From contig NZ_WASP01000001.1 in the NCBI RefSeq assembly GCF_009712225.1, positions 1 through 64,000 of the forward strand: a stretch of 64,000 nucleotides of DNA, given 5' to 3'. A model generated the notes under the pieces. It saw nothing but the letters and a program-made list of their open reading frames with translations. It had not been told where the DNA came from and did not search any database. Origin of the DNA: Desulfovibrio sp. (GTDB lineage Bacteria; Desulfobacterota; Desulfovibrionia; Desulfovibrionales; Desulfovibrionaceae). Positions 51,987 to 60,850 of the stretch are shown here, in pieces (the first letter of the stretch is position 1; every line of letters starts with the position of its first letter). The position numbers and the translations under genes were made by a program.

Positions 51987-53675
51987 ATGGATATTGGGGC
52001 TTATACGTTTAAGGAATTTCGCCAGCTTGCAGAAAATTTTCATGGTTATGCGGCTCCCGGTCTGCTTGTGGGCGGGTATATGGTTGAACTGGCCAAGCGC
52101 CATCTGCCCGAGGGCACACTGTTCGAGGCAGTGGTGGAATCTGGCAAGTGCCTGCCCGATGCCGTGCAGCTGCTCACCCTGTGCAGCATTGGCAACAACT
52201 GGATGAAGATTCACAATCTGGGGCGTTACGCGGTTTCGCTGTTTGACAAACACACGGGCGAAGGTGTGCGCGTGAGCCTCGACCCGGTGAAAATGGCCGC
52301 GTACCCCGAGCTCAAGGCCTGGTTCTTTAAGGAAAAAGCAAAAAAAGATCAGGATATTGCCCTGCTGGAATCAGAGATTGAAACTGCTGGCGACTCCATC
52401 TGCAATGTTGAGCCCATTACCGTGAAGCGTCGTTTTATCGGGCACAAGCACATGACCCGCATACTTTGCTGCCCTGTGTGCGGCGAGGCATATCCGGTGG
52501 AGGACGGCCCCGTGTGCCGTGGCTGCCAGGGCGAGGCCCCCTATGTTTCTGCGCGGCGCGAGCTCAAGGAAGACTGTCAGGCTCTTGCCGCAGAGCGCCA
52601 CAAGGCTGCCGCTGGCGTGCGTGTGGTGCCGGTGGAAGAAGCCGTGGGCAAAACCGTGGCCCATGACATGACGCGCATTGATCCCGGTCAGTTCAAGGGG
52701 CCGGAATTCAAGGCCGGGCAGCGCATCTCTGTGGGCGACATATGCCGTTTACAGCAGATGGGCCGTTTTCATGTGGCTGTTACCGATGATACGGCCACGG
52801 GAACCGGCTCCTCCAGCCCGGAGGCACTGGTTCACGAAGACGAGGCTGCAGAAATTTTTGCCCGCCGCATGGCAGGCGAGGGCGTGACCTACGAGCTGCC
52901 GCCCCACGAAGGCAAGATTGATTTCAAGGCTGCCTGTAATGGTCTTTTCTGCGTGGATGTGGAGCGTATGACGCGCTTCAATCTTGTGCCCGAGGTCATG
53001 GTTGCCTCGCGCCAGGACGGCACTCTGGTCAAGGAGGGCGGTGCCCTGTGCGGTACGCGCGCCATCCCGCTGTACATCACCCGCGAGCGCATGTCGCAGG
53101 CGCTGGAGGCGCTGGAAGGCGGGCCGCTGTTTCGCGTGCTGCCCCTGCGCAAGGCCCGTGTGGGCATTCTGGTGACCGGCACCGAAGTGTTTCAGGGAAT
53201 CATTGAAGACAAGTTTATTCCTGTCATCACGGCCAAGGTAACTATGCTCGACTGCAACGTGGTGCGTACCGATATCGTGCCCGACGACAAGGCCATGATG
53301 CGCGCCTCTGTGGCCGCCATGCGAGAGGCCGGGGCCGACCTTTTGATTACCACAGGCGGGCTTTCGGTAGACCCGGACGACGTGACCCGGCAGGCCCTGG
53401 TTGAGGCGGGCCTTACCGATGTGCTGCACGGCGTGCCGGTGCTGCCCGGAACCATGAGCCTCATGGGCCGCATACCCGGCCCGCAGGGTGACATGCAGGT
53501 GCTGGGTGTGCCCGCCTGCGCCCTGTACTACAAAACCACCTTCCTTGATCTGGTGTTGCCGCGCATGCTGGCTGGCCGTGGGCTCACCCGTGCCGAGGCC
53601 GCCCGCATGGGCGAGGGCGGCTACTGCCTGTCGTGCCATACCTGCACCTATCCCAAGTGCTGGTTTGGCAAATAA
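51987..53675 (+). CDS. FmdE-MoeA fusion protein
   Basis: A 562-residue fusion. The N-terminal FmdE domain is residues 1-130 (FHGYAAPGLLVGGYMVELAKRHLPEG; SGKCLPDAVQLLTLCSIGNNWMKI). Zinc-ribbon cysteines follow at about 150-180 (CCPVCGEAYPVEDGPVCRGCQ), then a MoeA-type molybdotransferase region (VVPVEEAVGKTVAHDMTRIDPG; VGILVTGTEVFQGIIEDKFIPVITAKV; LLITTGGLSVDPDDVTRQAL; VLPGTMSLMGRI). The C-terminal CHTCTYPKC is also Cys-rich. FmdE occurs near W/Mo formylmethanofuran dehydrogenases; MoeA inserts Mo into adenylated molybdopterin. GGAG lies 6 nt before ATG 51987. Its place between mobA and fdhA suggests a role in FDH cofactor maturation. Confidence 0.87.
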   Translation: MDIGAYTFKEFRQLAENFHGYAAPGLLVGGYMVELAKRHLPEGTLFEAVVESGKCLPDAVQLLTLCSIGNNWMKIHNLGRYAVSLFDKHTGEGVRVSLDPVKMAAYPELKAWFFKEKAKKDQDIALLESEIETAGDSICNVEPITVKRRFIGHKHMTRILCCPVCGEAYPVEDGPVCRGCQGEAPYVSARRELKEDCQALAAERHKAAAGVRVVPVEEAVGKTVAHDMTRIDPGQFKGPEFKAGQRISVGDICRLQQMGRFHVAVTDDTATGTGSSSPEALVHEDEAAEIFARRMAGEGVTYELPPHEGKIDFKAACNGLFCVDVERMTRFNLVPEVMVASRQDGTLVKEGGALCGTRAIPLYITRERMSQALEALEGGPLFRVLPLRKARVGILVTGTEVFQGIIEDKFIPVITAKVTMLDCNVVRTDIVPDDKAMMRASVAAMREAGADLLITTGGLSVDPDDVTRQALVEAGLTDVLHGVPVLPGTMSLMGRIPGPQGDMQVLGVPACALYYKTTFLDLVLPRMLAGRGLTRAEAARMGEGGYCLSCHTCTYPKCWFGK

Positions 53676-53717
53676 CTGCGGTTGCCAGTAGCACCAAAAA
53701 GCAACAACGCTGTTTCA

Positions 53718-53756
53718 GAGGCTCCGGCTCCGGTCGGGGCCTTTTTTATTTTTCTG
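53718..53756 (+). terminator. Terminator after the FmdE-MoeA gene
   Basis: A GC-rich stem, roughly GGCTCCG with CGGGGCC, is followed by a long T tract. It separates this gene from the fdh operon promoter. Confidence 0.7.
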
Positions 53757-53839
53757 CAAAATTATTGCCCGTGAGCCCAGTAAATGTGAATGAAAAAGAG
53801 TAATGATTTCAGCATTGCTTATTTGGAAATATGTACATT

Positions 53840-53867
53840 TATTGTGACAATAACACATTACTGTGTT
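53840..53867. promoter_or_regulatory. Two abutting palindromes upstream of fdhA
   Basis: TATTGT-G-ACAATA (53840-53852) is followed directly by AACACA-TTAC-TGTGTT (53852-53867), sharing one base. Both are perfect and lie 100-130 bp upstream of the predicted -35. They are candidate operators for a CRP/FNR-type or other dimeric regulator. Confidence 0.5.
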
Positions 53868-53904
53868 GTCTGTTTGTGCGGCATCAGTCTGAAATGGCAG
53901 AAGA

Positions 53905-53927
53905 ATCTATTATATTGAGAAATAGAT
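53905..53927. promoter_or_regulatory. Third inverted repeat upstream of fdhA
   Basis: ATCTATT (53905-53911) and AATAGAT (53921-53927) are separated by 9 bp. It may be an operator; no T-rich tract supports a terminator. Confidence 0.35.
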
Positions 53928-53966
53928 CACAAATTGGTTAACTTCATTTAAATATCTGTAACTATC

Positions 53967-53995
53967 TTGCGATATCACGTTTTTTTAAGTATGGT
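53967..53995 (+). promoter_or_regulatory. Putative sigma70 promoter of the fdh operon
   Basis: -35 TTGCGA (53967-53972), a 17-bp spacer, and -10 TATGGT (53990-53995). This predicts a leader of roughly 100 nt. Confidence 0.45.
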
Positions 53996-54100
53996 GATAA
54001 CAAATCTCCATCATTGTTACAGACGCCGCATGCCGGGCGTTGGTTAAGGCTGAATTTCGGCCCTTCCGTTGTGTGACAGGCCAAAAAAAGGAGTATCATC

Positions 54101-57100
54101 ATGAAAAGCACCCGGAGGAGTTTCCTCAAGGGCGTCGGTGCAGGAGTTCTCTGCCTCTCATTGGGGCAGCTGGGCTTCGACCTGGGCGAAGCCCAGGCTT
54201 ACGCCGTAAAACTCAAAATAGAAGGCGCCAAGGAAGTCATCAGCGTCTGTCCGTTCTGTTCGGTATGCTGCCAGGTCATTGCCTATGTGCGTGACGGCAA
54301 GCTTGTTTCGACAGAAGGCGACCCTGATTTCCCCGTCAATGAAGGTGCGCTCTGCGCCAAGGGCGCAGCGCTCTTCAGCATGTACACCAATGATCACCGT
54401 CTGAAAAAGCCGCTTTACCGCGCGCCCAACAGCGATCACTGGGTGGAAAAGGACTGGGACTGGACTCTTGCCCAGATCGCCCGCCGGGTGAAAGATACTC
54501 GCGACAAGGATTTTATTCTCAAGAATGCAAAGGGGCAGTCGGTTAACCGGCTCGATTCCATCTTCTGGATGGGAACCTCGCACGCTTCCAACGAGGAATG
54601 TGCAGTCATTCACCAAGCAATACGCGGCCTGGGTGTTGTCCATATGGACCACCAGGCACGGGTCTGACACAGCCCCACTGTTGCGGCTCTGGCAGAGTCG
54701 TTCGGACGCGGTGCTATGACGAACCACTGGATCGATATCAAGAATAGCGATGCAGTGCTTATTATCGGCAGCAATGCCGCTGAACATCATCCTGTCGCCT
54801 TCAAGTGGGTTATGCGGGCCAAGGACAACGGGGCCGTGCTCATGCACGTTGACCCCAAGTTCTCGCGCACGTCTGCCCGGTGCGACTTCCATGTGCCTTT
54901 GCGCTCGGGAACGGACATTCCTTTCCTTGGCGGTATGGTCAACTACATTCTGGAAAACAAGCTGTACTTCAAGGAATATGTTGAAAAGTACACCCATGCC
55001 GGCTTTATTGTTGGCAAGGATTACGCTTTCAGCGATGGCCTTTTCAGTGGCTATGATCCGGTTACGCGCACATACGACAAAAAGACGTGGGCGCTGGAAA
55101 TGGACGCTGACGGCAAGCCCGTGGTTGATCCCACCTTCCAGAACGAACGTTGCGTCATCAATATGATGCGCCAGCACTATTCCCGCTACACGCTCAAAAA
55201 TGTTTCCGACATCACGGGCGTTTCGCAGGAAAATCTGCTCAAGGTCTACAAGGCCTTCTGCGCTACGGGCGGCCCCAACAAGGCTGGCACCATCATGTAC
55301 GCCCTGGGTTGGACACAGCACACCGTGGGCGTGCAGAACATCCGTCTTTCCTCGCTGATCCAGCTTTTGCTGGGCAACATTGGCGTGGCTGGCGGCGGCA
55401 TCAACGCCCTGCGTGGTGAACCCAATGTGCAGGGCTCCACTGACCACGCCCTGCTGTACAACAACCTGCCCGGCTACCACGGCACCCCGCGGGCCCCGTG
55501 GCAGACCCTGGCCGACTACAACAAGGCCAATACGCCGGTGACCAAGCTGCCCAACAGCGCCAACTGGTGGAGCAACCGGCCCAAGTACATTGCCAGCCTG
55601 CTCAAGGGCTGGTTTGGCGACGAAGCCACGCCTGAAAACGACTTCTGCTACAGCCTGCTGGCCAAGCTGGAGCCGAACGAAGACTGCTCGTACATGTTTG
55701 CCATGGACAAGGTCTATCAGGGCAAGATGCGCGGCGGCTTCATCTTTGGCGTGAACCCCATGAACAGCTTCCCCAATACCAACAAGATGCGCGCCGCTCT
55801 GGACAAGCTGGACTGGCTCGTGTGCTCCGAACTGCATAATTCGGAAACCACGGACAACTGGAAGCGTCCGGGCGTGGACCCCAAGGCCTGCAAGACCGAA
55901 GTGTTCTTGCTGCCCTCGGCCCACCGCATTGAAAAAGAAGGCACCATCAGCAACAGCGGCCGCTGGTTGCAGTGGTTTGACCAGGGCGTCAAACCCGGCG
56001 GCGAGGCCCGTAACTTTGCCGATATCGTGGTGCCCCTGTTCAATAATATCCGTGAACTCTACAAGACCGAAGGCGGCGTGCTGCCCGAGGCCATCCTCAA
56101 GATGAACTGGCCCGAAAAGTACGACGCTTCCGACTGGGCGCGCCGTATCAACGGCTTCTTCTGGGCCGATGCCAAGGTGGGCGACAAGCAGTACAAGCGC
56201 GGCCAGCTCGTGCCCGTTTTTGCTGCGTTGAAGGACGACGGAACGACCTCGTCTCTCAACTGGATCTACACCGGCAGCTGGACCGAAGAAGAGGGCAACA
56301 AGTCCAAACGCCGTAATTCCAGCCAGACACCCATGCAGGCCAACATTGGCCTGTTCCCCAACTGGTCGTGGTGCTGGCCGGTAAACCGCCGCATTCTGTA
56401 CAACCGCGCTTCTGTGGACGTGAACGGCAAGCCCTTCAATCCCAAGCGCGCTGTTATTGAATGGGACGGCACCAAGTGGGTGGGCGACGTGCCCGACGGC
56501 CCCTGGCCGCCCATGGCCAATGAAGGCGGCAAGCTGCCCTTCATCATGGTAAAGGACGGGCATTCCCAGTTCTTTGCCGCTGGCCCTGCCGACGGTCCTT
56601 TCCCCGAGCACTACGAGCCCGCGGAAACGCCTCTGGCGAGCCATCCCTTCTCCAAACAGCTGAGCAGCCCGGTGTACAAGTTCCATACCTCTGATATGGA
56701 CAAGATTGCCGCACCGGCTGACCCCAACTACCCCTATGTGCTGACCACCTACAGCCTCACCGAGCACTGGTGCGGCGGCGGCGAAACGCGCAATGTGCCC
56801 AACCTGCTTGAAACAGAACCGCAGCTCTATGTTGAAATGAGCCCGGAACTGGCCAAGGAAAAGGGCATCAAGAACGGCGACGGCGTCCTTCTTGAAAGCA
56901 TTCGCGGCACATGCGAGGCCATCGCCATGGTGACGGTGCGCATTCGTCCCTTTACGGTTATGGGCAGAACAATCCACCTCGTGGGTATGCCCTTCGCCTT
57001 TGGCTGGACCACGCCCAAGTGCGGCGACTCCACCAACAGGCTGACCGTTGGGGCCTATGACCCCAACACCACCATTCCTGAATCCAAGGCCTGCTGCGTC

Positions 57101-57139
57101 AATCTGCGCAAGGCTGATAAGCTGACCGAAATAGGCTAA
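54101..57139 (+). CDS. fdhA: Selenocysteine-containing formate dehydrogenase, catalytic alpha subunit
   Basis: A 1012-residue molybdo/tungsto-bis-PGD enzyme with an in-frame TGA at 54665-54667 read as selenocysteine 189 (HQARV-U-HSPTVAAL). The frame continues without interruption to 57139, so this is one gene, not two. A Tat signal is present (TRRSFLKGVGAG), exporting it to the periplasm. A 4Fe-4S cluster is formed by C50, C53, C57 and C85. The C-terminal part (DGVLLESIRGTCEAIAMVTVRI, FGWTTPKCGDSTNRLT) binds the pterin. It oxidises formate to CO2 and passes electrons to FdhB and cytochrome c3. AGGAG lies 7 nt before the ATG. Confidence 0.95.
54665..54711 (+). promoter_or_regulatory. Selenocysteine UGA codon and candidate SECIS element
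   Basis: Directly after the TGA, CACAGCC and GGCTCTG can pair around a loop containing CTGTTGC, the position and approximate shape of bacterial SECIS hairpins bound by SelB. Exact base pairing was judged by eye only. Confidence 0.6.
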
Positions 57140-57188
57140 CACGCCGGGCGCACTCCCAGTGGGAGTGCGCCCGCCAAGGAGCATTGCT

Positions 57189-57848
57189 ATGCCGAAGACT
57201 TTTTTGATCGACACCACACGGTGCACGGCATGCCGGGGCTGCCAGTTGGCCTGTAAGGAATGGCATGACCTGCCTGCCAATGAAACCAAGCAGCGCGGCA
57301 CACATCAGAATCCGCCGGATCTGAACCCCAACAATCTTAAAATTGTTCGTTTTCGCGAGCGCATGAAGCCCGATGGCACGGTTGTGTGGAACTTCTTTCC
57401 CGACCAGTGCCGCCACTGCCTCACGCCCGTCTGCAAGGATGTGGCCGATATGGCAGTGCCCGGGGCCATTATCAAGGACGCCAAAACCGGTATGGTCATC
57501 GCCACCGACAAAAGCGCCCAGCTGAGCCCGCAGGACGCGCAGGCCGTCATTGACGCCTGCCCCTACAACATTCCCCGTCTCGATCCCAAGACCAAGCGCC
57601 TGACCAAGTGCGACATGTGCATTGACCGCGTGACCGCTGGCATGCTGCCCATCTGCGTCAAAACATGCCCCACGGGAACCATGGCCTTTGGCGAAAGGGA
57701 AGAAATTCTGCCCATGGCCAAAAAGCGGCTTGAAATTGTCAAAAAGACCTTCCCCAAGGCATTTTTGGCAGATGTTCAGGACGTGAGCGTCATTTACCTG
57801 CTGGCAGAAGAAAAAGAACACTACTACGAACACGCGGCCTTTATGTAG
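57189..57848 (+). CDS. fdhB: Formate dehydrogenase iron-sulfur beta subunit
   Basis: A 219-residue ferredoxin-like subunit with cysteine motifs for several 4Fe-4S clusters: CTACRGCQLACKEW, CRHCLTPVC, ACPYNIPR, and CDMCIDRVTAGMLPICVKTCPTG. It carries electrons from FdhA to the cytochrome. It has no signal peptide, so it is probably exported with FdhA by the Tat route. AAGGAG lies about 8 nt before ATG 57189. Confidence 0.95.
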   Translation: MPKTFLIDTTRCTACRGCQLACKEWHDLPANETKQRGTHQNPPDLNPNNLKIVRFRERMKPDGTVVWNFFPDQCRHCLTPVCKDVADMAVPGAIIKDAKTGMVIATDKSAQLSPQDAQAVIDACPYNIPRLDPKTKRLTKCDMCIDRVTAGMLPICVKTCPTGTMAFGEREEILPMAKKRLEIVKKTFPKAFLADVQDVSVIYLLAEEKEHYYEHAAFM

Positions 57849-57861
57849 GACGAGTGCTGAA

Positions 57862-57891
57862 GGCTCCCGCAGTCTGACCGCTGCGGGAGCC
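57862..57891 (+). terminator. Strong hairpin after fdhB, possible processing or partial termination site
   Basis: An 11-bp perfect stem, GGCTCCCGCAG (57862-57872) with CTGCGGGAGCC (57881-57891). It is followed by GGAAAAACC, not Ts, so it may protect the fdhAB message or attenuate readthrough into fdhE. Confidence 0.6.
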
Positions 57892-58070
57892 GGAAAAACC
57901 AGAGCGGGGGCTTGGCAAATCTTTCGCTTTAGTTCAACATTTGGGCAAGATCGACAAAGTCGCATGCACGGTGTGCGAAGTATATGTTGCTGGTGTGGCC
58001 CGCTGTTTTTTTGCATCACTTGGATAGAGCTTGTTCATATTGGATGACGTTGGTGGCTGTGCGCAGCAAC

Positions 58071-58195
58071 CCCGCGGAGCTCGGACGCTGCGATAGTGCG
58101 TTTGCTCCGGGGCAGTCGTCCTGCATGCCTTGAAGGTTGCCCTTCACGGCGAACAGCTCTGGATAGCGGCCGGGGCATCTCCCCGGCAATTGGAG
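58071..58195 (+). promoter_or_regulatory. Candidate Moco/Tuco-type riboswitch in the fdhE leader
   Basis: The 352-nt fdhB-fdhE gap has AAGGTTGCC (58133-58141) followed by GGCGAA (58148-58153), the same order and spacing as the core of the molybdenum cofactor riboswitch as I remember it from the moaA leader of E. coli. CCCCGG (58181-58186), 5 nt before the GGAG of fdhE, can pair either with CCGGGG at 58107-58112, closing an aptamer, or with CCGGGG at 58170-58175, a local hairpin. TGAAGG/CCTTCA (58131-58146) also forms a simple stem, which weakens the match. Confidence 0.4.
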
Positions 58196-58200
58196 TATTA

Positions 58201-59154
58201 ATGGCTGCTACAAGGCAAACCGTTGCCCAAACCCTTGAAGAAGTTATTACCTGGCGTCCTGTACTTGCACCGGTGCTGCGCTCGTTTGAGCCGCTGCTTA
58301 CCGCTCAGGAAGAGCTTGTTGGCGAGCTGGCTGAAAACCTGAAAAAACAGGGTGTGAAACTGCCCCAGAGCCAGGCCGAGCGCATGGAACAGGGTGTTTC
58401 GCTGCTGGCAGACGCAACCTTTGCCGGGTTTGCCCCGGCAGTGCGCACAAGCGCGGAAAAACTGCTGCCCCTGCTGTGCCGCATGGATGCAGTTGTTCCT
58501 TATAAGGCCGCATTTACTGACTTTTTTTTGAAATCTGACAAAACTGAAGCTCAAAAAATTGAAGAACTTGTTGCCGCTGTTGTGTCAGGAAACAAAAAAG
58601 AAATTGAGGGGCTGGCCGAAAAAATCGGGGTTGACCCTCTGGTGCTGCATTTTGCGGCAGGGTTTGTTGTCGCTCCGGTTTTGCATGCGCTGACTGTGCT
58701 TGTGGCATCAGCTGGCGACGAAGCCCCCTGGGAAGTGGGTGACGTGTGGCGGCAGGGCTATTGCCCCGTGTGTGGTGCTTTGCCCACCATGGGTTGGATG
58801 GACAAGCCCTCCATTGATGAAAAAAATGCCTTTCTTGCCGGCGGTGGCGGTAAAAAGCACCTGCACTGCGGCACATGCGGTGCGGACTGGAAGTTCCGCC
58901 GCGGCGCATGCCCTGCATGTGGCGAAGAAGGCAGTGGCGTTATGGAGCTGCTGCGTGAAAGCGGCAAGGCAGCCCATGGCGAACGGCTTGACTGGTGCAC
59001 CAAGTGCAAGTCGTATTGTCCGGGAGTGGATTTGCGCGAGCGAGAATTTGTGCCAAATCTTGATGCCCTTGCTCTCGGCATGATGCATCTGGATATGGTG
59101 GCGGCCCGCAGAAAGCTCAAGCCGGTCAAACCGTCGTTCTGGAACATGTTTTAG
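58201..59154 (+). CDS. fdhE: Formate dehydrogenase accessory protein FdhE
   Basis: A 317-residue protein. An N-terminal helical region (LEEVITWRPVLAPVLRSFEPLLTAQEEL) is followed by rubredoxin-like cysteine pairs typical of FdhE: CPVCGALPTMG, CGTCGADWKF, CPACGEEG, WCTKCKSYCPG. FdhE binds the catalytic subunit and iron and is needed for FDH activity. GGAG lies 6 nt before ATG 58201. Translation may be controlled by the leader hairpins that sit against this ribosome binding site. Confidence 0.93.
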   Translation: MAATRQTVAQTLEEVITWRPVLAPVLRSFEPLLTAQEELVGELAENLKKQGVKLPQSQAERMEQGVSLLADATFAGFAPAVRTSAEKLLPLLCRMDAVVPYKAAFTDFFLKSDKTEAQKIEELVAAVVSGNKKEIEGLAEKIGVDPLVLHFAAGFVVAPVLHALTVLVASAGDEAPWEVGDVWRQGYCPVCGALPTMGWMDKPSIDEKNAFLAGGGGKKHLHCGTCGADWKFRRGACPACGEEGSGVMELLRESGKAAHGERLDWCTKCKSYCPGVDLREREFVPNLDALALGMMHLDMVAARRKLKPVKPSFWNMF

Positions 59155-59395
59155 CCGTTCCACCAGTGATTTTGGAATATTTTTTCATGGTGTGGCACGG
59201 CGGCTATGCAATATTTGAACCGGATTGTTGCGCTGTTTAATTGTCTCCAGTATGGATATCTTTAAAGATTGCACATGGGTGGCATTATAGGGTAAAACAA
59301 CCGGCGTGGTGATTGTGGAGGGTGGTGTTGTGCCGCCAATGGCGAGTCGGGGGCCAGGCTCCTGAGCTGTACGAACCCAGTAGGAGGAATTACTG

Positions 59396-59827
59396 ATGAA
59401 ATATGTGACCTTGTTGCTGCTTGCGTTGAGCCTGGTGTGGGTTGGCGCGGCGCAGGCGCGTGATATCAAGGAAATGTCGCAGGTCATCAAAAAGCCCATT
59501 GAGATTCCTGGTGGCACATCCGCTCGCATGAGCGTCATGTTTCCCCACACGGCTCATAAAGGCATCAACTGCATGCACTGCCACCACGAAATGAGCGGTG
59601 ACAACCGCTACGTTGCCTGTACCGAATGCCACGTCACCCCCGGCGCGCGTGAACGCGACTCCATGAGCATGTTTATGGCCTTCCACTCCAAGAACGGCGA
59701 CCGTTCCTGCTACGGCTGTCACTCGCAGAAGGCGCAGGAAAATCCCGCCAAGTACGGCGCCAAGTTCAAGGGCTGCCGCCCCTGCCACATGGCCGCCAGC
59801 GCCCGCGAAGCCGCCAAGCAGAAGTAG
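59396..59827 (+). CDS. Periplasmic tetraheme cytochrome c3 (class III)
   Basis: A 143-residue protein with a signal peptide ending AAQA/RD near residue 22. Four CxxCH heme sites are present (CMHCH, CTECH, CYGCH, CRPCH). Distal His ligands occur in FPHTAHK and HHEM. It takes electrons from the formate dehydrogenase in the periplasm and passes them to the wider cytochrome network or hydrogenases; in related organisms it is a subunit of the FDH complex. AGGAGG lies 8 nt before the ATG. Confidence 0.95.
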   Translation: MKYVTLLLLALSLVWVGAAQARDIKEMSQVIKKPIEIPGGTSARMSVMFPHTAHKGINCMHCHHEMSGDNRYVACTECHVTPGARERDSMSMFMAFHSKNGDRSCYGCHSQKAQENPAKYGAKFKGCRPCHMAASAREAAKQK

Positions 59828-59850
59828 CGCATATCAACAAGGGGCTCATG

Positions 59851-59903
59851 CCCTTCAATAATAGACAAGGCCCCTCATTGGGGCCTTGTCTATTATTGAA
59901 GGG
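59851..59903 (+). terminator. Exceptionally long perfect hairpin after cytochrome c3
   Basis: 24-bp perfect arms at 59851-59874 and 59880-59903 around loop TCATT. The GC core next to the loop (AAGGCCCC/GGGGCCTT) resembles other terminators in the window, but the AT-rich outer half is unusual. An alternative small stem AAGGG/CCCTT (59839-59855) overlaps the left arm. Confidence 0.65.
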
Positions 59904-60074
59904 TACAGCAGCGAGTGAAGCCGTATGGCAGACGCGGGCATGTGCCCGCCAAAAGAAAGCACAGAGAGAGGGAGCCGGCAAAAGAGGGCAGGCCAGAGGT
60001 ATCAGGGCTATACCTATAAGCCCGCTGAGGTCACAGCCAGCAGCTTCATCCATGCAAAATACCAGGCAGTGAAT

Positions 60075-60102
60075 CAAAAAAAGGGCGTTTTACAACGCCC
60101 TT
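60075..60102 (-). terminator. Terminator of cheZ
   Basis: AAGGGCGTT (60081-60089) pairs with AACGCCCTT (60094-60102); on the minus strand a U run follows. Confidence 0.8.
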
Positions 60103-60136
60103 GAATGTGTAGCTGCCAGAGTCGCCAGTGTCGTGT

Positions 60137-60766
60137 TTACAGCCCCAGCTGGGACAGCATGTCGTCAATGGCTCCCTGCGAAACGCCTGCCTTGTCCGGT
60201 CCTTTAAGCTCACTGCGCCCCTGGTTGAATTCCTTCACTGCCTGACGGGCTTCGTCCTGCAGTTCCTGAACATTTTTGGTGGGGTCTTTTTCAGCGGCAT
60301 CCAGCAGCAGGCCCGACGAAACGTACAGCTCCACAACCATGGCTTCAATCTGGTTCAGGGCAGAAACCACGCGTTTGATGCGTTGGCCCGTGATGTCCTG
60401 AAAGCTCAGGGTGGTCATCAGAGTCGTAAGGTCCTTGCCAAGCCGGAAATTGTTTGTCTCAAGCTGTATTATGCGCGCGGGGTCGGCCGCTTCGCTGCGC
60501 AGTTCGCTCAGAACCGCGTCATTTTTTTCCTGAAATTCAAGCTGTCTTTCAACGATTTCCATAATGGTCATCGTGGCATTTTCAGTATCTTTCAGCACTT
60601 CATCGAGCTGGCTTGAAGCCTCAAGAAAAAGAGCGTCGGGGTTTGGGGGGGGCAGTGGCTGACCTTTCGACGCAGCTGAAACACGCTGAAAAATGTCTTT
60701 GAGACCCTGGCGCATTTCAGTGCTGATCTGCTTGTAAACAGCGGCTTCGGGCTTTTCTTCGCTCAT
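60137..60766 (-). CDS. cheZ: Chemotaxis protein phosphatase CheZ
   Basis: A 209-residue mostly helical protein. The catalytic loop TLSFQDITGQRIKRVVSALNQIE matches the CheZ QD-x-TGQ active site (Asp and Gln). The C-terminal GAIDDMLSQLGL matches the CheY-binding tail, after a flexible linker. It accelerates CheY-P dephosphorylation. The chemoreceptor and fliM genes in this window belong to the same process, though the three genes are dispersed. Confidence 0.9.
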   Translation of the reverse strand: MSEEKPEAAVYKQISTEMRQGLKDIFQRVSAASKGQPLPPPNPDALFLEASSQLDEVLKDTENATMTIMEIVERQLEFQEKNDAVLSELRSEAADPARIIQLETNNFRLGKDLTTLMTTLSFQDITGQRIKRVVSALNQIEAMVVELYVSSGLLLDAAEKDPTKNVQELQDEARQAVKEFNQGRSELKGPDKAGVSQGAIDDMLSQLGL

Positions 60767-60850
60767 GCCCGTCCCCTTTGCGCGCGGCGCGGTTAAGTTG
60801 GTATGTATAAATCAGCTCTGCCATGCTGGGCACGGCAGAGCTGATTAACG

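Larger units (their letters stand above)
53757..54100 (+). other. fdhA promoter/leader region
   Basis: An AT-rich leader of about 340 bp holds three inverted repeats, a sigma70-like promoter and a hairpin-forming GC-rich stretch (ACGCC/GGCGT near 54022-54041). No open frame of note. Confidence 0.6.
59828..60136. other. Structured spacer between convergent cytochrome c3 and cheZ genes
   Basis: A 309-bp region dense in hairpins: the 24-bp terminator-like repeat at 59851-59903, GCGGGC-ATGT-GCCCGC at 59934-59949, and the cheZ terminator at 60081-60102. No open frame with credible coding features. Confidence 0.55.

Noticed and set aside
54101-54667. A separate 188-residue truncated formate dehydrogenase
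   Set aside because: The TGA falls exactly at the known selenocysteine position, and homology continues in the same frame to 57139.
54158-57301. A 1047-codon minus-strand frame antisense to fdhA
   Set aside because: It is a shadow of fdhA and fdhB codon bias; no ribosome binding site or recognisable motif.
59848-60077. Small open frames over the 24-bp hairpin after cytochrome c3
   Set aside because: They are created by the inverted repeat itself, giving nearly the same peptide start on both strands.
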